From the NCBI RefSeq assembly GCF_024699985.1, contig NZ_JAJONA010000001.1:2108001-2172000 (forward strand): a DNA stretch of 64,000 nt. Direction: 5' to 3'. Below the pieces are notes generated by a model. It saw only the letters and a list, made by a program, of their open reading frames with translations, ran no database searches and was not told the origin of the DNA. Source of the stretch: Phenylobacterium sp. J367 (GTDB lineage Bacteria > Pseudomonadota > Alphaproteobacteria > Caulobacterales > Caulobacteraceae). Both the position numbers and the translations under genes were made by a program. Positions 27,462 to 37,032 of this stretch are shown in pieces. Numbering within the stretch: the stretch's first letter is position 1; every line of letters begins with the position of its first letter.

Positions 27462-28676
27462 CTACGCCGTCAGCGCCAGCGGGCGGTTGCGGGCGTTGGT
27501 CCCGAGGATCTGGCTGTAGAGCCGGGTCAGGCCCTCGAATGTCGCGGCCCAGCCGTGGCGGGTCTCGGCCCGCCGCCGCGCCGCGGCCGACAGTTCGCCG
27601 AGGTCGCGCGCGAACAGCGCCTCGATGGCCTCGGCCAGGCCCGCCGGCTCGACGTTGCGCGCCCGCTGGCCCACCGTCTCGTCGATCAGCTCGGAGACCC
27701 CGCCCTTGCCGGGGCCGACCACCGGCAGGCCGGCGGCCATGGCCTCCAGCACGACGAGCCCGAAGATCTCGTTCTCGTTGGCGTGCAGGCAGGCGTCGCA
27801 GGACGCGATCAGCCCGGCCAGCTTCACCGGGTCGCGCTCGTAGTCGAGGCAGATGACGTTCGGCGAATAGCCCACGTCCTTGCCGGCCCCGACCAGCAGC
27901 AGTTTGTAGGGCGCGCCCAGCCGCTCCACGGCGGCGACCATGGCGTCGATGTTCTTCTCGCGCGCCGGGCGGCCGGCGAACACCAGCAGCCGCGTGTCGG
28001 CGGCGAGGCCCAGCCGCTTCAGCAGTTTCGCCCGGTCGCCCCGCGAGGGATGGAAGAGGTCGGTGTCGACGCCCAGCTGCTGGACGCTCATCCGCTCCAC
28101 GCCCGCCTCCTGCAGCCGGTTGGCCATGTGCCTGGACGGCGCCACCACATGGTCGAAGCGCTGGTAGGCCTGGGCCCAGAAGTTGAAGGTCGGCGCCTCG
28201 GCCCATTCGCCGAAGTGCAGGGCGGCAAGCGTCGCGGCGTCGGTGTGGCAGAAGCCGACCACCGGCACGCCCAGGGCCTCGCCGGCCTCCAGCGCCGCAT
28301 GGCCCGGCACGAAGACGTCGCCGGCCTCGATGATGTCCGGCTCGAGCATCCGGATCACCGTCTCCCACTTGGTCAGGCTGGCGGGCATCCGGTATCCGTC
28401 GCCGAACGGCAGGCGGGCGGCGGCGATGGTGACGAGGTTGGACCCTTGAGCCTCGGTCCGGGCGCCCGGCACCACCAGGGTGTGGCGGATGTCCGGCCGG
28501 CGCAGGTCCAGCCAGGCGCGCTTGGCCAGCAGGTAGCGTTTCACGCCCCCGGACTTCGGCGCGTACATCATCGTCGTGTCGATGAGGTGGAAGCCCTGCG
28601 CCTCTCCGAACGCGGGCGTGTCCGCCGGATCCAGCCGGATCAGATTCTCAGGCTGCGGCGCGACAGCGTCGAACAT
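27462..28676 (-). CDS. GT4-family glycosyltransferase
   Basis: A 404-aa two-domain GT-B enzyme. The N-terminal Rossmann half has SGGVKRYLLAKRAWL and the cleft His in VVGFCHTD; the C-terminal half has FAGRPAREKNIDAMV and the donor motif NENEIFGLVVLEAMAAG. It transfers a sugar from a nucleotide sugar to an unknown acceptor (glycan, lipid or a small molecule). Start 28676 (MFDAVAPQPENLIRL) was chosen because the frame upstream runs through unrelated intergenic sequence. It converges with the arylsulfatase, the stops being 12 bases apart. No other glycan genes are nearby. Confidence 0.87.
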   Translation of the reverse strand: MFDAVAPQPENLIRLDPADTPAFGEAQGFHLIDTTMMYAPKSGGVKRYLLAKRAWLDLRRPDIRHTLVVPGARTEAQGSNLVTIAAARLPFGDGYRMPASLTKWETVIRMLEPDIIEAGDVFVPGHAALEAGEALGVPVVGFCHTDAATLAALHFGEWAEAPTFNFWAQAYQRFDHVVAPSRHMANRLQEAGVERMSVQQLGVDTDLFHPSRGDRAKLLKRLGLAADTRLLVFAGRPAREKNIDAMVAAVERLGAPYKLLLVGAGKDVGYSPNVICLDYERDPVKLAGLIASCDACLHANENEIFGLVVLEAMAAGLPVVGPGKGGVSELIDETVGQRARNVEPAGLAEAIEALFARDLGELSAAARRRAETRHGWAATFEGLTRLYSQILGTNARNRPLALTA

Positions 28677-28932
28677 TCGGCGTGCCCCCCTGTGCTTCGT
28701 TGACGCGTCTCTCGATGACGCTCGCTGAAGCTGCAACGAGCAGACCGGCGGATCGATCCCGCCCGAGAGGCTTCCGGACCCGCAGCTTGCGCCTGGCCGG
28801 CGTCTTCTTCCAGTCGTTGTCCAGGCTGTTGCCCCTTCGCATCGGATCGGCAAAGGACGCGGGCGGACGCGCGTCACACTGAAGCTTGCTTCCCAGATTG
28901 GGCGGAAAGCGGTCGGGTGCAAGTCCGTGTCT
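28677..28932. other. 256-base intergenic stretch
   Basis: Between the start of the glycosyltransferase gene and the corrected stop of the amidase gene, both on the minus strand. Short open frames exist on both strands, but none has a good RBS or family resemblance. I see no tRNA cloverleaf. It presumably holds the promoter of the glycosyltransferase and the terminator of the amidase. Confidence 0.5.
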
Positions 28933-30520
28933 CTACGGATCGTAGGCCCTGGCGACCTCGGGACGGGCCCCGATCGAAGGCGGGAATTCCGGGGGGACGG
29001 CGCGCCTGGGTTTCGAGCTCGAAGGCGTGGCCCAGCGAGAGCAGCCGCCCTTCCGACCAGGCCGGCCCGAGGAACGACAGCCCGACTGGGAGGCCGCGGA
29101 CCTGGCCCATGGGCACGGTCAGGTGCGGATAGCCCGACACCGCCGGCAGGGTGGAGGGCGAGCCGAAGAACCGCCCCCCGTTCACCGGGTCGACGATGGA
29201 GGCGGGGCCGCCGCTCGGTGAGACGAGCGCCTCGACGTTCGCCTCCCGCATCAGCTTGTCGAGGGTGTCGGCGGCGAGCTTGGTCGTCTCGGCCCGCTTC
29301 GCCGCCATGGCCCGGTCGGCGGCCGGCGGCGTCTTCGCCGACTGCTCGAAGATCTCCTGGCCGAACAGCGGCAGTTCGCGCGGCTCGGCGGCGTTGAAGG
29401 CGATCAGCGCCTCCAGGGTGCGCGTGCGGACGGCCGGCGGCGTGGTGGCGAGATAGGCGTCGAGCGCGGCCTTGAACTCCCAGCGCAGCAGGTCGCCCTC
29501 GGCGGCGCCCACCTTGTTGAGCACGGCCTCCTCGGGCCCCTTCACCTCGACGAGGACGGCTCCGGCGTCGCGGAGCGCGGTAAGCGCCTTCTCGTACTCG
29601 GCGTCCACGTCCGGGTGACGGCCGGCGAGGTTCCTGAGCACCCCGATCCGCGCGCCCCGCAGCGCCTGCGGGTCGAGGGCGGCCACATAGTCGGTTTTCC
29701 GGCGGTCGGCCTCGGCGGTGGCCGGGTCCAGCGGATCGGAGCCGGCGATGGCGGTCAGCACGGCGGCGGCGTCGGCCACGGTCCGGGTCATCGGACCCGC
29801 CGTGTCCTGGGCCGGCGAGATCGGCACGATGTGGGTCCGCGAGACCAGGCCCACGGTGGGCTTCAGCCCGACGATCCCGGTCATCGCCGCCGGGCAGGTG
29901 ACCGAGCCGTCGGTCTCCGTGCCGATGGCCAGGGCTACCAGACCCGCCGCCACCGCCGCGCCCGAGCCGGAGGACGAGCCGCAGGCCGTGCGGTCCAGGC
30001 CGTAGGGATTGCGCACCAGTCCGCCCGCCGCGCTCCAGCCGCTGATCGACCGGGTCGAGCGGAAGTTCGCCCATTCCGACAGGTTGGCCTTGCCGAGGAT
30101 CACCGCCCCGGCGTCGGTCAGCCGCTTGACGATCGGCGCGTCGCGCTCGGGCACATTGCCGACCAGGGCGAGCGAGCCCGCGGTCGTCGCCGTTCCGTCC
30201 TGGCTCTCGATATTGTCCTTCAGCAGGATCGGCACGCCGTGCAGCGGCCCGCGCACGCGCCCCGCCTGGCGCTCCTGGTCGAGCCGCCGCGCGTCCGCCA
30301 GCGCATGCGGGTTCAGCGTCAGCACGCTGTTCAGCTTCGGCCCGGCCCGGTCGATCCGGGCGATGCGGTCGAGCGACAGCTGGGTCAGACGCTCGGCGCT
30401 GATCGCGCCCGCGCGCATGGCCGCCTGCTGCTCTGCGGCCGAGGCGTAGGGGCTGAGCGGCTGCGCGGCCGCGGTCCCGGCCAGCGCCACGGCCCCCACG
30501 AAGCTCGCGATCCTCAGCAT
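28933..30520 (-). CDS. Secreted amidase-signature hydrolase, one frameshift
   Basis: Restored length is 528 aa, with a signal peptide (residues 1-19). The Ser-cisSer-Lys triad is visible: Lys101 (PILLKDNIES), the Gly/Ser loop GSSSGSG (about 181-187) and Ser206 (GTETDGSVTCP). It hydrolyses an amide bond, in the periplasm or outside; such exported enzymes may act on peptide amides or amide-containing nutrients. An extra base in the G6 run at 28991-28996 shifts the last codons; without it the protein ends EVARAYDP with a stop at 28933. As given, the frame runs on to 28874. Confidence 0.88.
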
Positions 30521-30680
30521 GCGGCAGGGTCCCCCGGTTGCGCGGGCCGACCCTATCGCCGCCGCGCCGGCACCACCAGCCGCCTCGGCGTTCGGCGCGG
30601 CGCCGCCTTCGGGTTTCACCCGATCCCGGTCCGGGCCGCCACGATCGAACGTGCGGGCCGTGCGGGTGCGGAGAGGCGGG

Positions 30681-31478
30681 ATGGGAAGCAGCGTCGTCAG
30701 TCTGGCCCTCGCCGCCGCGGCGGCCGCGGCATTCCCTGCCGCCGCCCAGGACAGCGACGCGGAGCTGGCGAAGAAGCTGTCCAACCCGGTCTCCAGCCTG
30801 ATCAGCGTGCCGCTGCAGCTCAACCACGACTGCTGCTTCGGGCCGGACGAGGGCTATCGCTACACCCTCAACGTCCAGCCGGTGGTCCCGGTCTCGGTAG
30901 GTCAGGACTGGAACATGATCGTCCGCACGATCATGCCGGTCATCTACCAGGACCGCACCTCGCCCGCGGCCGGCGACGCCCAGGGCTTCGGCGACATCAC
31001 CCAGAGCTTCTTCTTCTCGCCGAAGCAGCCGGTGAACGGCCTGATCCTCGCGGCCGGCCCGGTGTTCCTCTGGCCGGTCGCCGGACAGGAGCTGGGGAGC
31101 AAGCAGTGGGGCGCGGGGCCGACCGGCCTCGTCCTCAAGCAGGATGGCCCCTGGAGCGTCGGCGTGCTGGCCAATCACATCTGGTCCTACGCCGACGTCG
31201 GCGACGCTCGCCGCGACGACATCAGCCAGACCTTCGTCCAGCCGTTCCTGAGCTGGACCTCGCCGAGCCACACCACGATCGGGATCAACACGGAGTCCAC
31301 CTACAACTGGAAGTCCGGGAGCTGGACCGTGCCCGTGAACCTGACCGTCGCCCAGCTCACCACCATCGGCGGCCGGAAGGTGCAGTTCACCGGGGGCGCC
31401 AAGGTCTATGCCGCCCGCGAGGATAAGGGTCCCGCCTGGGGCCTGCGCTTCGTCACCACCCTGCTGTTCCCGAAATAG
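30681..31478 (+). CDS. Periplasmic/outer-membrane protein, MetA-pathway-like barrel
   Basis: A 265-aa protein with a signal peptide (MGSSVVSLALAAAAAAAFPA). The mature part begins AELAKKLSNPVSSLISVPLQLNHD, has PVVPVSVGQDWNMIVRTIMPV and FGDITQSFFFSPKQP, and ends in aromatic strand LRFVTTLLFPK. This is the pattern of the many barrel-like proteins annotated as transporters or as neutral-carbon outer-membrane proteins. ATG 30681 has GAGAGGCGGG before it; the open frame runs back to 30519 but with no RBS and a Pro/Arg-rich leader. It starts about 160 bases from the divergent amidase. Substrate unknown. Confidence 0.7.
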   Translation: MGSSVVSLALAAAAAAAFPAAAQDSDAELAKKLSNPVSSLISVPLQLNHDCCFGPDEGYRYTLNVQPVVPVSVGQDWNMIVRTIMPVIYQDRTSPAAGDAQGFGDITQSFFFSPKQPVNGLILAAGPVFLWPVAGQELGSKQWGAGPTGLVLKQDGPWSVGVLANHIWSYADVGDARRDDISQTFVQPFLSWTSPSHTTIGINTESTYNWKSGSWTVPVNLTVAQLTTIGGRKVQFTGGAKVYAAREDKGPAWGLRFVTTLLFPK

Positions 31479-31489
31479 GGAGGCCCGCC

Positions 31490-31915
31490 TTGCCCCCGCC
31501 GTCGCCCGCCGGCTTCGAGGCCGCCGCCAACGCGAGCAACTACTTCTCCTGGCTGCGCACCCAGATGGCGCTCCAGCGCACCCTGATGGCCGCGGTCCGC
31601 ACCTCGGTCTCGCTGATCGGCTTCGGCTTCACGGTGGCCCAGTTCTTCCAGAAGCTGGTGGGCGAGGACGGCCCGCGCCGGCTCTCGGAGGCGGCGCCCC
31701 GCAACTTCGGCCTCGTCCTGATCGCCGCCGGCGTGGTCTCGCTGGCGATCTTCACCTGGCAGTACCACCGGGCCCGCCACGGGCTCTCGAGCGGCGCCTT
31801 CGCCAGCATCGCGGCCCTCACGCCGAAGCAGCTCCACAGTCCGAACTACCTGATCGCCGGCGCCGTCATGTTGATCGGCGTCGCCGCCTTCGGCTCGGTG
31901 TTCCTGCGGTTCTAG
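31490..31915 (+). CDS. DUF202-family small membrane protein, TTG start
   Basis: A 141-aa protein with three membrane helices: SVSLIGFGFTVAQFFQ, LVLIAAGVVSLAIFTWQYH and NYLIAGAVMLIGVAAFGSVF. The N-terminal motif NYFSWLRTQMALQRTLMAAV is the DUF202 signature (YidH-like). The start is TTG 31490, preceded by AGGGAGG at a normal distance; no ATG is available. It follows the barrel gene by 11 bases, so the two are likely cotranscribed. Its stop overlaps the stop of the convergent L,D-transpeptidase by 4 bases. Function of the family is unknown. Confidence 0.82.
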   Translation: MPPPSPAGFEAAANASNYFSWLRTQMALQRTLMAAVRTSVSLIGFGFTVAQFFQKLVGEDGPRRLSEAAPRNFGLVLIAAGVVSLAIFTWQYHRARHGLSSGAFASIAALTPKQLHSPNYLIAGAVMLIGVAAFGSVFLRF

Positions 31916-33332
31916 CCCGCCTCCGCCGTGCCCGCGCTGGCCACCGTGCGGCCCAGCTCGCGGTCCATGATCCGCAGCAGCTCGCCGTCCCAGCCATAGA
32001 CGTCCGGGCGGAAGGCGATCCGGCCGCCCTCGGGCAGGGCGGTCAGGTACATCAGGCGGACGGGCACCGGCGTCTCGAGCTTCACGTGCCGGGTCTCGCC
32101 GGCCGCCAGGGTCTCGTCGAACTTCGCCGCCGACCAGCCGGGCTGCTGGCTGAGCATCATGCGGGCGAAGGCGACGGCGTGCTCCAGCCGGACGCAGCCG
32201 TGGCTCACCGCCCGGCTGGTGCGGTTGAACGCGGCCTTCGCCGGCGTGTCGTGCAGATAGACGGCGTACGGATTCTCGAAGTCGAACTTCACGAGACCCA
32301 GCGCGCTCTCCGGGCCGGGGGAGTTGCACCAGCCGGCCCTCCTTCTCGACGAAGTTGTTGGCCGCGAAGTAGCCGGGATTGGCCGCCTCCTTGGGATAGA
32401 GCTCCTCCTTGGCGATGCCCTCGGGCACGTTCCACGGGGGGTTGATCACGATGGAGCGGATCTCCGAGGCCAGGATCGGGGTCTCGTCGCCCGGCTTGCC
32501 GGACGCGGTCCGCATGGTCACCGCCGTCTGGCCGTCGACCACATAGGCCATGACCCCGGCGGCGGTGTTCACGTCGATGCGCGTGGCCGGCTCGTCTCGG
32601 GGGAGCCAGCGCAGGCGCTCCAGGTTGGCGCGGATCTGGGCGGCCCGGGTGATCGCCGGCACGTTCAGCTCGGCCAGGGTCGCGGCGTCGAGCTTGCCGG
32701 TCGAACGCAGGCCGTGGGCGGCCTGGAAGCGGCCGAGCGCGCCCGCCGGATCGGCCGTCGCTTGCGGATCCTCGAAGGCCAGCCGCTGTTGCAGGACGGC
32801 CGGGTCGGTGTTGGACGAAACCTGCGGCCAGCCGCCGGCCGCGTCGATCTTCAGGTACTGCGCATAGGCCGCCTTCAGGGCCGTGTAGCCGGGCGCGGTC
32901 GGCGCCTGGGCGTCCAGCCACGCGCGGAAGTCGCCCTTCTGCAGCGCCGCCGTCAGCTCCGCCTCGGCGTCATAGGCCGCGGGCCGCAGGCCCCAGTCCT
33001 TGCGCAGCGCCGACTTGGGCAGGCCGAGGCCATGCTGGGCCTCGGCATAGGCGATGAGGGCGGCCTTCAGCAGCCGGTCGCGCTCCGCCGACTTCGGCAT
33101 CTCGGCCAGCCGCTGCGCGTCGAACGCGCCGTCCGGAAAGCCGTGGGCCGGGCGCCGCCGCCAGCACCTCGATGGCGTAATCCGCGTCACGAGCGCCGAT
33201 CTGCCCGTCCTTCTGTCCGCACGCGGCGAGCAGCAGGACGCAGAGACCCGCGACCATCAGGGAAAGGAGGGAGACGCGCCGGGGGTCGGCGGCCAGTGAC
33301 TGCGGCCGCAGGGCCGGGCACGCGATGCTCAT
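31912..33332 (-). CDS. L,D-transpeptidase (YcbB-like) lipoprotein, two frameshifts
   Basis: Restored length is 472 aa. The N-terminus is a lipoprotein signal with lipobox LAAC. A helical scaffold domain follows, then a peptidoglycan-binding motif (GRFQAAHGLRSTGKLDAAT), then a YkuD catalytic domain with AVSHGCVRLEHA (catalytic Cys and His). It forms 3-3 cross-links in peptidoglycan or anchors proteins. Extra bases sit in GGG at 33150-33152 and in G5 at 32317-32321; correcting them gives LAAAPAHGFPDGA and LVQLPGPESALGLVKFDF. The layout matches E. coli YcbB (LdtD), although that protein is longer. Confidence 0.87.
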
Positions 33333-33377
33333 AAGCTGCCAAACGCAGCTTGGCCTTTATGGCTCCCGTCCCTCCCT

Positions 33378-33516
33378 CATCCCTCCCCTTCAAGGGGAGG
33401 GACAGATCGCGAAGCGATCCGGGTGGGGCAGTCGTGTTCAGGCGCGGCGCCTGCCGGAATAGGCGCCCCTCGACGGCGCGAACGCGCCGTCCACCCTCCC
33501 CTGAAGGGGAGGGATT
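33378..33516. repeat. Dispersed intergenic bipartite repeat (copy C)
   Basis: Same architecture as copy B. The left half is CATCCCTCCCCTTCAAGGGG and onwards, with a small GATCGC GAAG GCGATC hairpin; the right half is GCGCCGTCCACCCTCCCCTG then AAGGGGAGGGATTC. It separates the L,D-transpeptidase and S9 peptidase genes, both on the minus strand. As given, the frameshifted S9 frame reads into this element. Confidence 0.65.
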
Positions 33517-33521
33517 CCCGT

Positions 33522-35454
33522 CTACTCCACCCCCCAGAACCTTCTTCAGGAACACCACCTCGGTGGCCCTGACGGCCTCCTGGTTGGCCTTCTTGTAGAT
33601 GCCGTGGCCCTCGTCCTTGGCGAGCACGTACCAGACCTCTGTGCCCTGGGCGCGGAGCTTGGCGACCATCTGTTCGGACTCCGAGCGCGGCACGCGCGGG
33701 TCGTTGGCGCCCTGGAAGACCATCATCGGCTTCTTCATCCGGTCGCTCATCCGGATCGGCGCGATCCTGTCGAACACCGCCCGCATCTTCGGATCGCGCT
33801 CGTCGCCGTACTCGGCGCGGCGGGCGTCGCGGCGGTAGCCCTCCGTGTTCTGCAGGAAGGTCACCCAGTCGGAGATGCCGTAGAGGTCGATCGCGCCGGC
33901 GATCCGGTCGTTGTAGTGGCCGGCCACGGCCAGCACCATGTAGCCGCCGTAGGACTGTCCGACCACGGCCACCCGGCTGGCGTCCAGGTCCGGCTGCTTG
34001 GCCACCCAGTCCAGGAGGGCGCCGATGTCCTTCACCGAGTCCTCGCGCTTCTCGGCGTTGTCGAGACCGATGTAGGTCTTGCCGTATCCGGACGATCCCC
34101 GGACGTTCGGGATGATCACCGCCGCGCCCAGCTCGTTGACCCAGGACTGGCGGCGCGGGTTGAAGTTCGGCTGCTCCTGGCCTTCCGGCCCGCCGTGGAT
34201 CTGGATGACCACCGGCAGCTTGCCGCCGGCCTTCGCGGTCTTCGGCCGGTAGATGAAGGCCGGGATCTGCCGGCCGTCGAAGCTCGGGTAGCGGAACAGC
34301 GTCGGCTCCACGAGCTTGGCCGGGTCGAGCCCGCCCAGCTCGCTCTCCGTCCAGCGGGTGAGCTGGCCGGTCTTCAGGTCGTAGTCCCACACGTCGCCGG
34401 AGCTGGTGGAGGTCGACAGGCTGAGCCCGATCTTCGAGCCGTCCGGCGAGAACTTCGCCGCGGTCAGCACGCCCTGCGGCAGCTTCGGCCCGGGCAGGAG
34501 CCTGCCGGTGGCGATGTCGCGCAGGACGATCGTCGAATAGCCTTCCTCGTTCACGGCGGAGAGCAGGGTCCTGCCGTCCGGGCTGATCTCGATCGCCTCG
34601 GTGCCCCACTTCGGATTGGGCTCCAGGTCGCGGACCTTGCCGGTCTTCGCGTCGATCACCACGGCCCGCGCCTGCTCGGCCCCGTCGTCGGAGACCGCCA
34701 GCACCCCGCCATCCACAAAGGCCGCCACCAGGTAGCCGATCTTGCGGCCCTGCGGCCCGATGGGGGTCAGCTTGCCGCTGGCCGTGTCCAGCACGAACAG
34801 CTCGGTGTGGGTGGCCGAATGTCGGCGGCCGACCAGCAGCCGCGACCCGTCCTCGGAGACGTCCTCCACGCCCATGCCGCCCGTGCCCTCGTGCACCACC
34901 CGGCGGCTGGCCGGGTTCGACGGGTCGGCCATGACGATGTCGTAGTTCGGATCGCCGGGCGTCACCTGGGTCCAGGCGACGAGGCTGCCAGACTTGTTGA
35001 ACACGAAGCCCTGGTTGCGGGTGTTCGGCGCGGTGAGCGCCGTCTCGTTTCCGGAGAGGTCGCGGAGGTAGGCCTGGTAATACTCCGCCCCGCCCACGTC
35101 GCGCGGATAGACGAAGGTGGACGTCCCCGGCCGCACCTGGGCCTGGTTGATCGGCTCGTTGAAGAAGGTGAGCTGCGTCCGGGCCGCGCCGGGCGCCTTC
35201 ACCCGGTGGAGCTGCTGGGTGTCGCCGAACCGGGTGGCGATCAGCATGGAGCCGTCGGCCAGCCAGCCCTCGAACACCGCCGAGCGGGCGTTGTAGTAGG
35301 GCGCGATCCGGGCCTGCAGGTCGGCGGGTGTCGCCGGCACGCCGGAATAGACGATGGCGCCGACTTCCCGCGTCTCCGGCGCCGCCTGCGCGGCCGCGGT
35401 GGTGGAGAGGCAGAGGGCCAGGGCGGACCCCAGCAGGACGGCGCGCGACAGCAT
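33522..35454 (-). CDS. Secreted S9-family (prolyl oligopeptidase) peptidase, one frameshift
   Basis: Restored length is 643 aa. A signal peptide (MLSRAVLLGSALALCLSTTA) is followed by a WD/beta-propeller region (repeated SPDG-type blades such as EISPDGRTLLSAV and KFSPDGSKIGLSL) and a C-terminal alpha/beta hydrolase with GQSYGGYM (nucleophile Ser), the Asp in FQGANDPRVP and the His in EGHGIYKK. It cleaves peptides in the periplasm, probably as a dipeptidyl- or acylaminoacyl-peptidase. The C6 run at 33530-33535 has one extra base; without it the protein ends KKVLGVE with stop at 33522. ATG 35454 follows GAAGGGG. Confidence 0.88.
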
Positions 35455-35569
35455 GATGACCCCTTCGGAAACCTTCAGCGCGTGACCGAAGCGGAACCGT
35501 CTGCCTCCGTCAACGCGGCGCAGTCGAACGGCGGTTGCCGAGCGTCGTGCGGGCGGGCATTCCTCGCCC

Positions 35570-35994
35570 ATGAGCGACGCCCGGCGTATCATCGCCGCCC
35601 TCGGCCTCGAGAGAGGCACCCCGAAGGCGGCTGGTACCGCGAGACCTGGCGTGCGCCGGCGCCCGGCGGCGGGCGGGCCGCGGGGACCTCGATCCTGTTC
35701 CTGCTGGAGGCGGGCGGGCGCTCGCACTGGCACCGGGTCGACGCCGCCGAGCTGTGGATCTTCCAGGCCGGGACCCCGCTGATCCTCGGGACGTCGATGG
35801 GGCAGGGCGTCGCCGAGACCCGCCTCGGCCCCGACCCCCTGGCCGGCGATGTCCAGCAGCACGTGGTGCAGCCGGGCGAATGGCAGGCGGCCCGGGCCGG
35901 CGACGGCTGGGCGCTGGTGGCCTGCGTCGTGGTTCCCGGGTTCGAGTTCTCCGGCTTCGAGCTGGCGCCGCCGGGTTGGGCGCCGGCGCCCTAG
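35570..35994 (+). CDS. Cupin_5 (DUF985) family protein, one frameshift
   Basis: Restored length is 141 aa. The N-terminus MSDARRIIAALGLE joins, after one missing base in the GAGAGAG tract at 35609-35615, to HPEGGWYRETWRAP, the start signature of the Cupin_5 family. A small beta-barrel with SILFLLEAGGRSHWHRVDA (potential metal His) and a conserved end GFEFSGFELAPPGW follows. Family members have no firmly known reaction; some resemble sugar epimerase-like cupins. Transcribed alone, divergent from the S9 gene, followed by a strong hairpin. Confidence 0.8.
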
Positions 35995-36005
35995 CCCGGA
36001 TGCAA

Positions 36006-36035
36006 CAACGGCCGCGCTCACCAGCGCGGCCGTTG
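36006..36035 (+). terminator. Perfect 13-bp hairpin after the cupin gene
   Basis: CAACGGCCGCGCT (36006-36018) pairs perfectly with AGCGCGGCCGTTG (36023-36035) around a CACC loop. It begins 12 bases after the cupin stop. There is no T run, so it is a terminator-like hairpin whose efficiency is uncertain. Confidence 0.7.
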
Positions 36036-36047
36036 GTCTCGATCGAG

Positions 36048-36088
36048 CTCTCCGCCAGCGGCGCAGCGCCGCTCGGGGAGGCGGAGAG
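36048..36088 (-). terminator. Hairpin downstream of the CsbD gene
   Basis: CTCTCCGCC (36048-36056) pairs with GGCGGAGAG (36080-36088), with a further internal pairing (AGCGGCGC/GCGCCGCT). It lies 11 bases beyond the CsbD stop, in the right place to end that minus-strand transcript. No T run is seen. Confidence 0.55.
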
Positions 36089-36098
36089 CGCTGCCGAA

Positions 36099-36281
36099 CT
36101 AGTGCTTCAGCGCGTCCCGGGCGGCGTCTTTCAGGTTGCCGACGCCCTTCTGGACCTTGCCGGCGGCCTGATCGGCCACGCCTTCGGCTTCCAGGCGCTC
36201 GTTGCCCGTCGCCTTGCCGGCGGCTTCCTTCACGGTGCCCTTGGCGTCCTTGGCGGCGCCCTTGATCTCGTCGCGGTGCAT
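36099..36281 (-). CDS. CsbD-family stress protein
   Basis: A 60-aa hydrophilic protein: MHRDEIKGAAKDAKGTVKEA, then repeated G-K/A helices (GVADQAAGKVQKGVGNLKDA). This is the CsbD pattern, small stress-induced proteins of unknown mechanism controlled by general stress regulators. GCAAGGAGT precedes the start at 36281. Transcribed alone between two hairpin-bounded regions. Confidence 0.9.
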   Translation of the reverse strand: MHRDEIKGAAKDAKGTVKEAAGKATGNERLEAEGVADQAAGKVQKGVGNLKDAARDALKH

Positions 36282-36342
36282 GATCGTACTCCTTGCAAGC
36301 GTTCGCGTCGGGAGCACTACGCGGCGGGAAGGGCCGGGGTTC

Positions 36343-36936
36343 CTACGGCTGAGCCTGGCCCACTCGGTCCAGCAGGGCGTGGAACGCAGCCTGCGCCGAG
36401 CGTCTGGCGTCGGGCAGGCCCATCAGCCGCCGCGCCTCCGAATGGCCGAGCAGGTAGCTCTTCATCTGGAAATAGGCCGCCGCCGCCTGGTCCTCGGACA
36501 GCGGCGGGTCCGTCAGCGCCTGGAACTCGCGCATCAGGGTGCGCCGCCAGCGCAGCATCCCCTTCTGCAGAGCGTCGCGCAGCGGTCCCGGCTGGTCGTC
36601 CAGCTCCACCGACAGCGCCATCAGCGGGCAGCCGTGGTCGTCCCACTCGCTTTCGGACCAGTCCAGCCAGCGGTCGAAGATCTTCTCCAGCCGCGCGCGG
36701 CCGGGCGCCAGCGGCTCGGCCTCGCGCCACACGAAGTCGGAGAACCGCTCCTGCACCCGGTCGATGACCGCGAGCTGCATCGCCTCCTTGGACTCGAAGT
36801 GCTTGAAGAGCCCGCTCTTGGACAGGCCCACCGCCTCGGCCACGTCGCCCAGGCTGGCGGCGGTCAGGCCGCGTACGGCCACCTGCCTCGTCGCCTCGTC
36901 GAGGATGCGGACCCGGGTCGCGTCGCCTTTGCGCAA
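36343..36936 (-). CDS. TetR/AcrR-family transcriptional regulator
   Basis: A 197-aa repressor. The N-terminal helix-turn-helix is clear (TRVRILDEATRQVAVRGLTA, then LGDVAEAVGLSKSGLFKHFESK). The C-terminal ligand domain (residues 60-197) has no assignable specificity. It is divergent from the CC_3452-family gene; the 96-base gap holds two near-identical direct repeats, likely its operators. Probable autorepression and control of the divergent gene. Confidence 0.88.
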   Translation of the reverse strand: MRKGDATRVRILDEATRQVAVRGLTAASLGDVAEAVGLSKSGLFKHFESKEAMQLAVIDRVQERFSDFVWREAEPLAPGRARLEKIFDRWLDWSESEWDDHGCPLMALSVELDDQPGPLRDALQKGMLRWRRTLMREFQALTDPPLSEDQAAAAYFQMKSYLLGHSEARRLMGLPDARRSAQAAFHALLDRVGQAQP

Positions 36937-36965
36937 AAGCCAAGCCTCCCTGCTTGACAGAAAGT

Positions 36966-37009
36966 GACCGATCGTGCTCTTTCAGCATTAGCGACCGGTC
37001 GTGCTCTTT
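36966..37009. promoter_or_regulatory. Tandem operator-like repeats between TetR gene and CC_3452-family gene
   Basis: GACCGATCGTGCTCTTT (36966-36982) and GACCGGTCGTGCTCTTT (36993-37009) are 17-base direct repeats, 16 of 17 identical, 27 bases apart. Each has a palindromic core (CGATCG and CGACCGGTCG). This is typical of TetR-family operators. The arrangement suggests two dimers repressing in both directions. Confidence 0.65.
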
Positions 37010-37032
37010 TCCCTAACGGAAGGATCACGGGA

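Noticed and set aside
28648-28882. Small open frames on both strands between the glycosyltransferase and amidase genes
   Set aside because: No good RBS, no family resemblance and low-complexity Arg/Ser content; one overlaps the glycosyltransferase start.
28900-28945. tRNA-like or T-loop-like sequence (GGTCGGGTGCAAGTCCGT)
   Set aside because: No acceptor stem, anticodon arm or D arm can be folded around it.
27462-31271. A 1269-aa minus-strand frame joining the glycosyltransferase to unrelated upstream sequence
   Set aside because: Only the part from 28676 onward is a glycosyltransferase. Upstream residues are the amidase gene read in a wrong frame.
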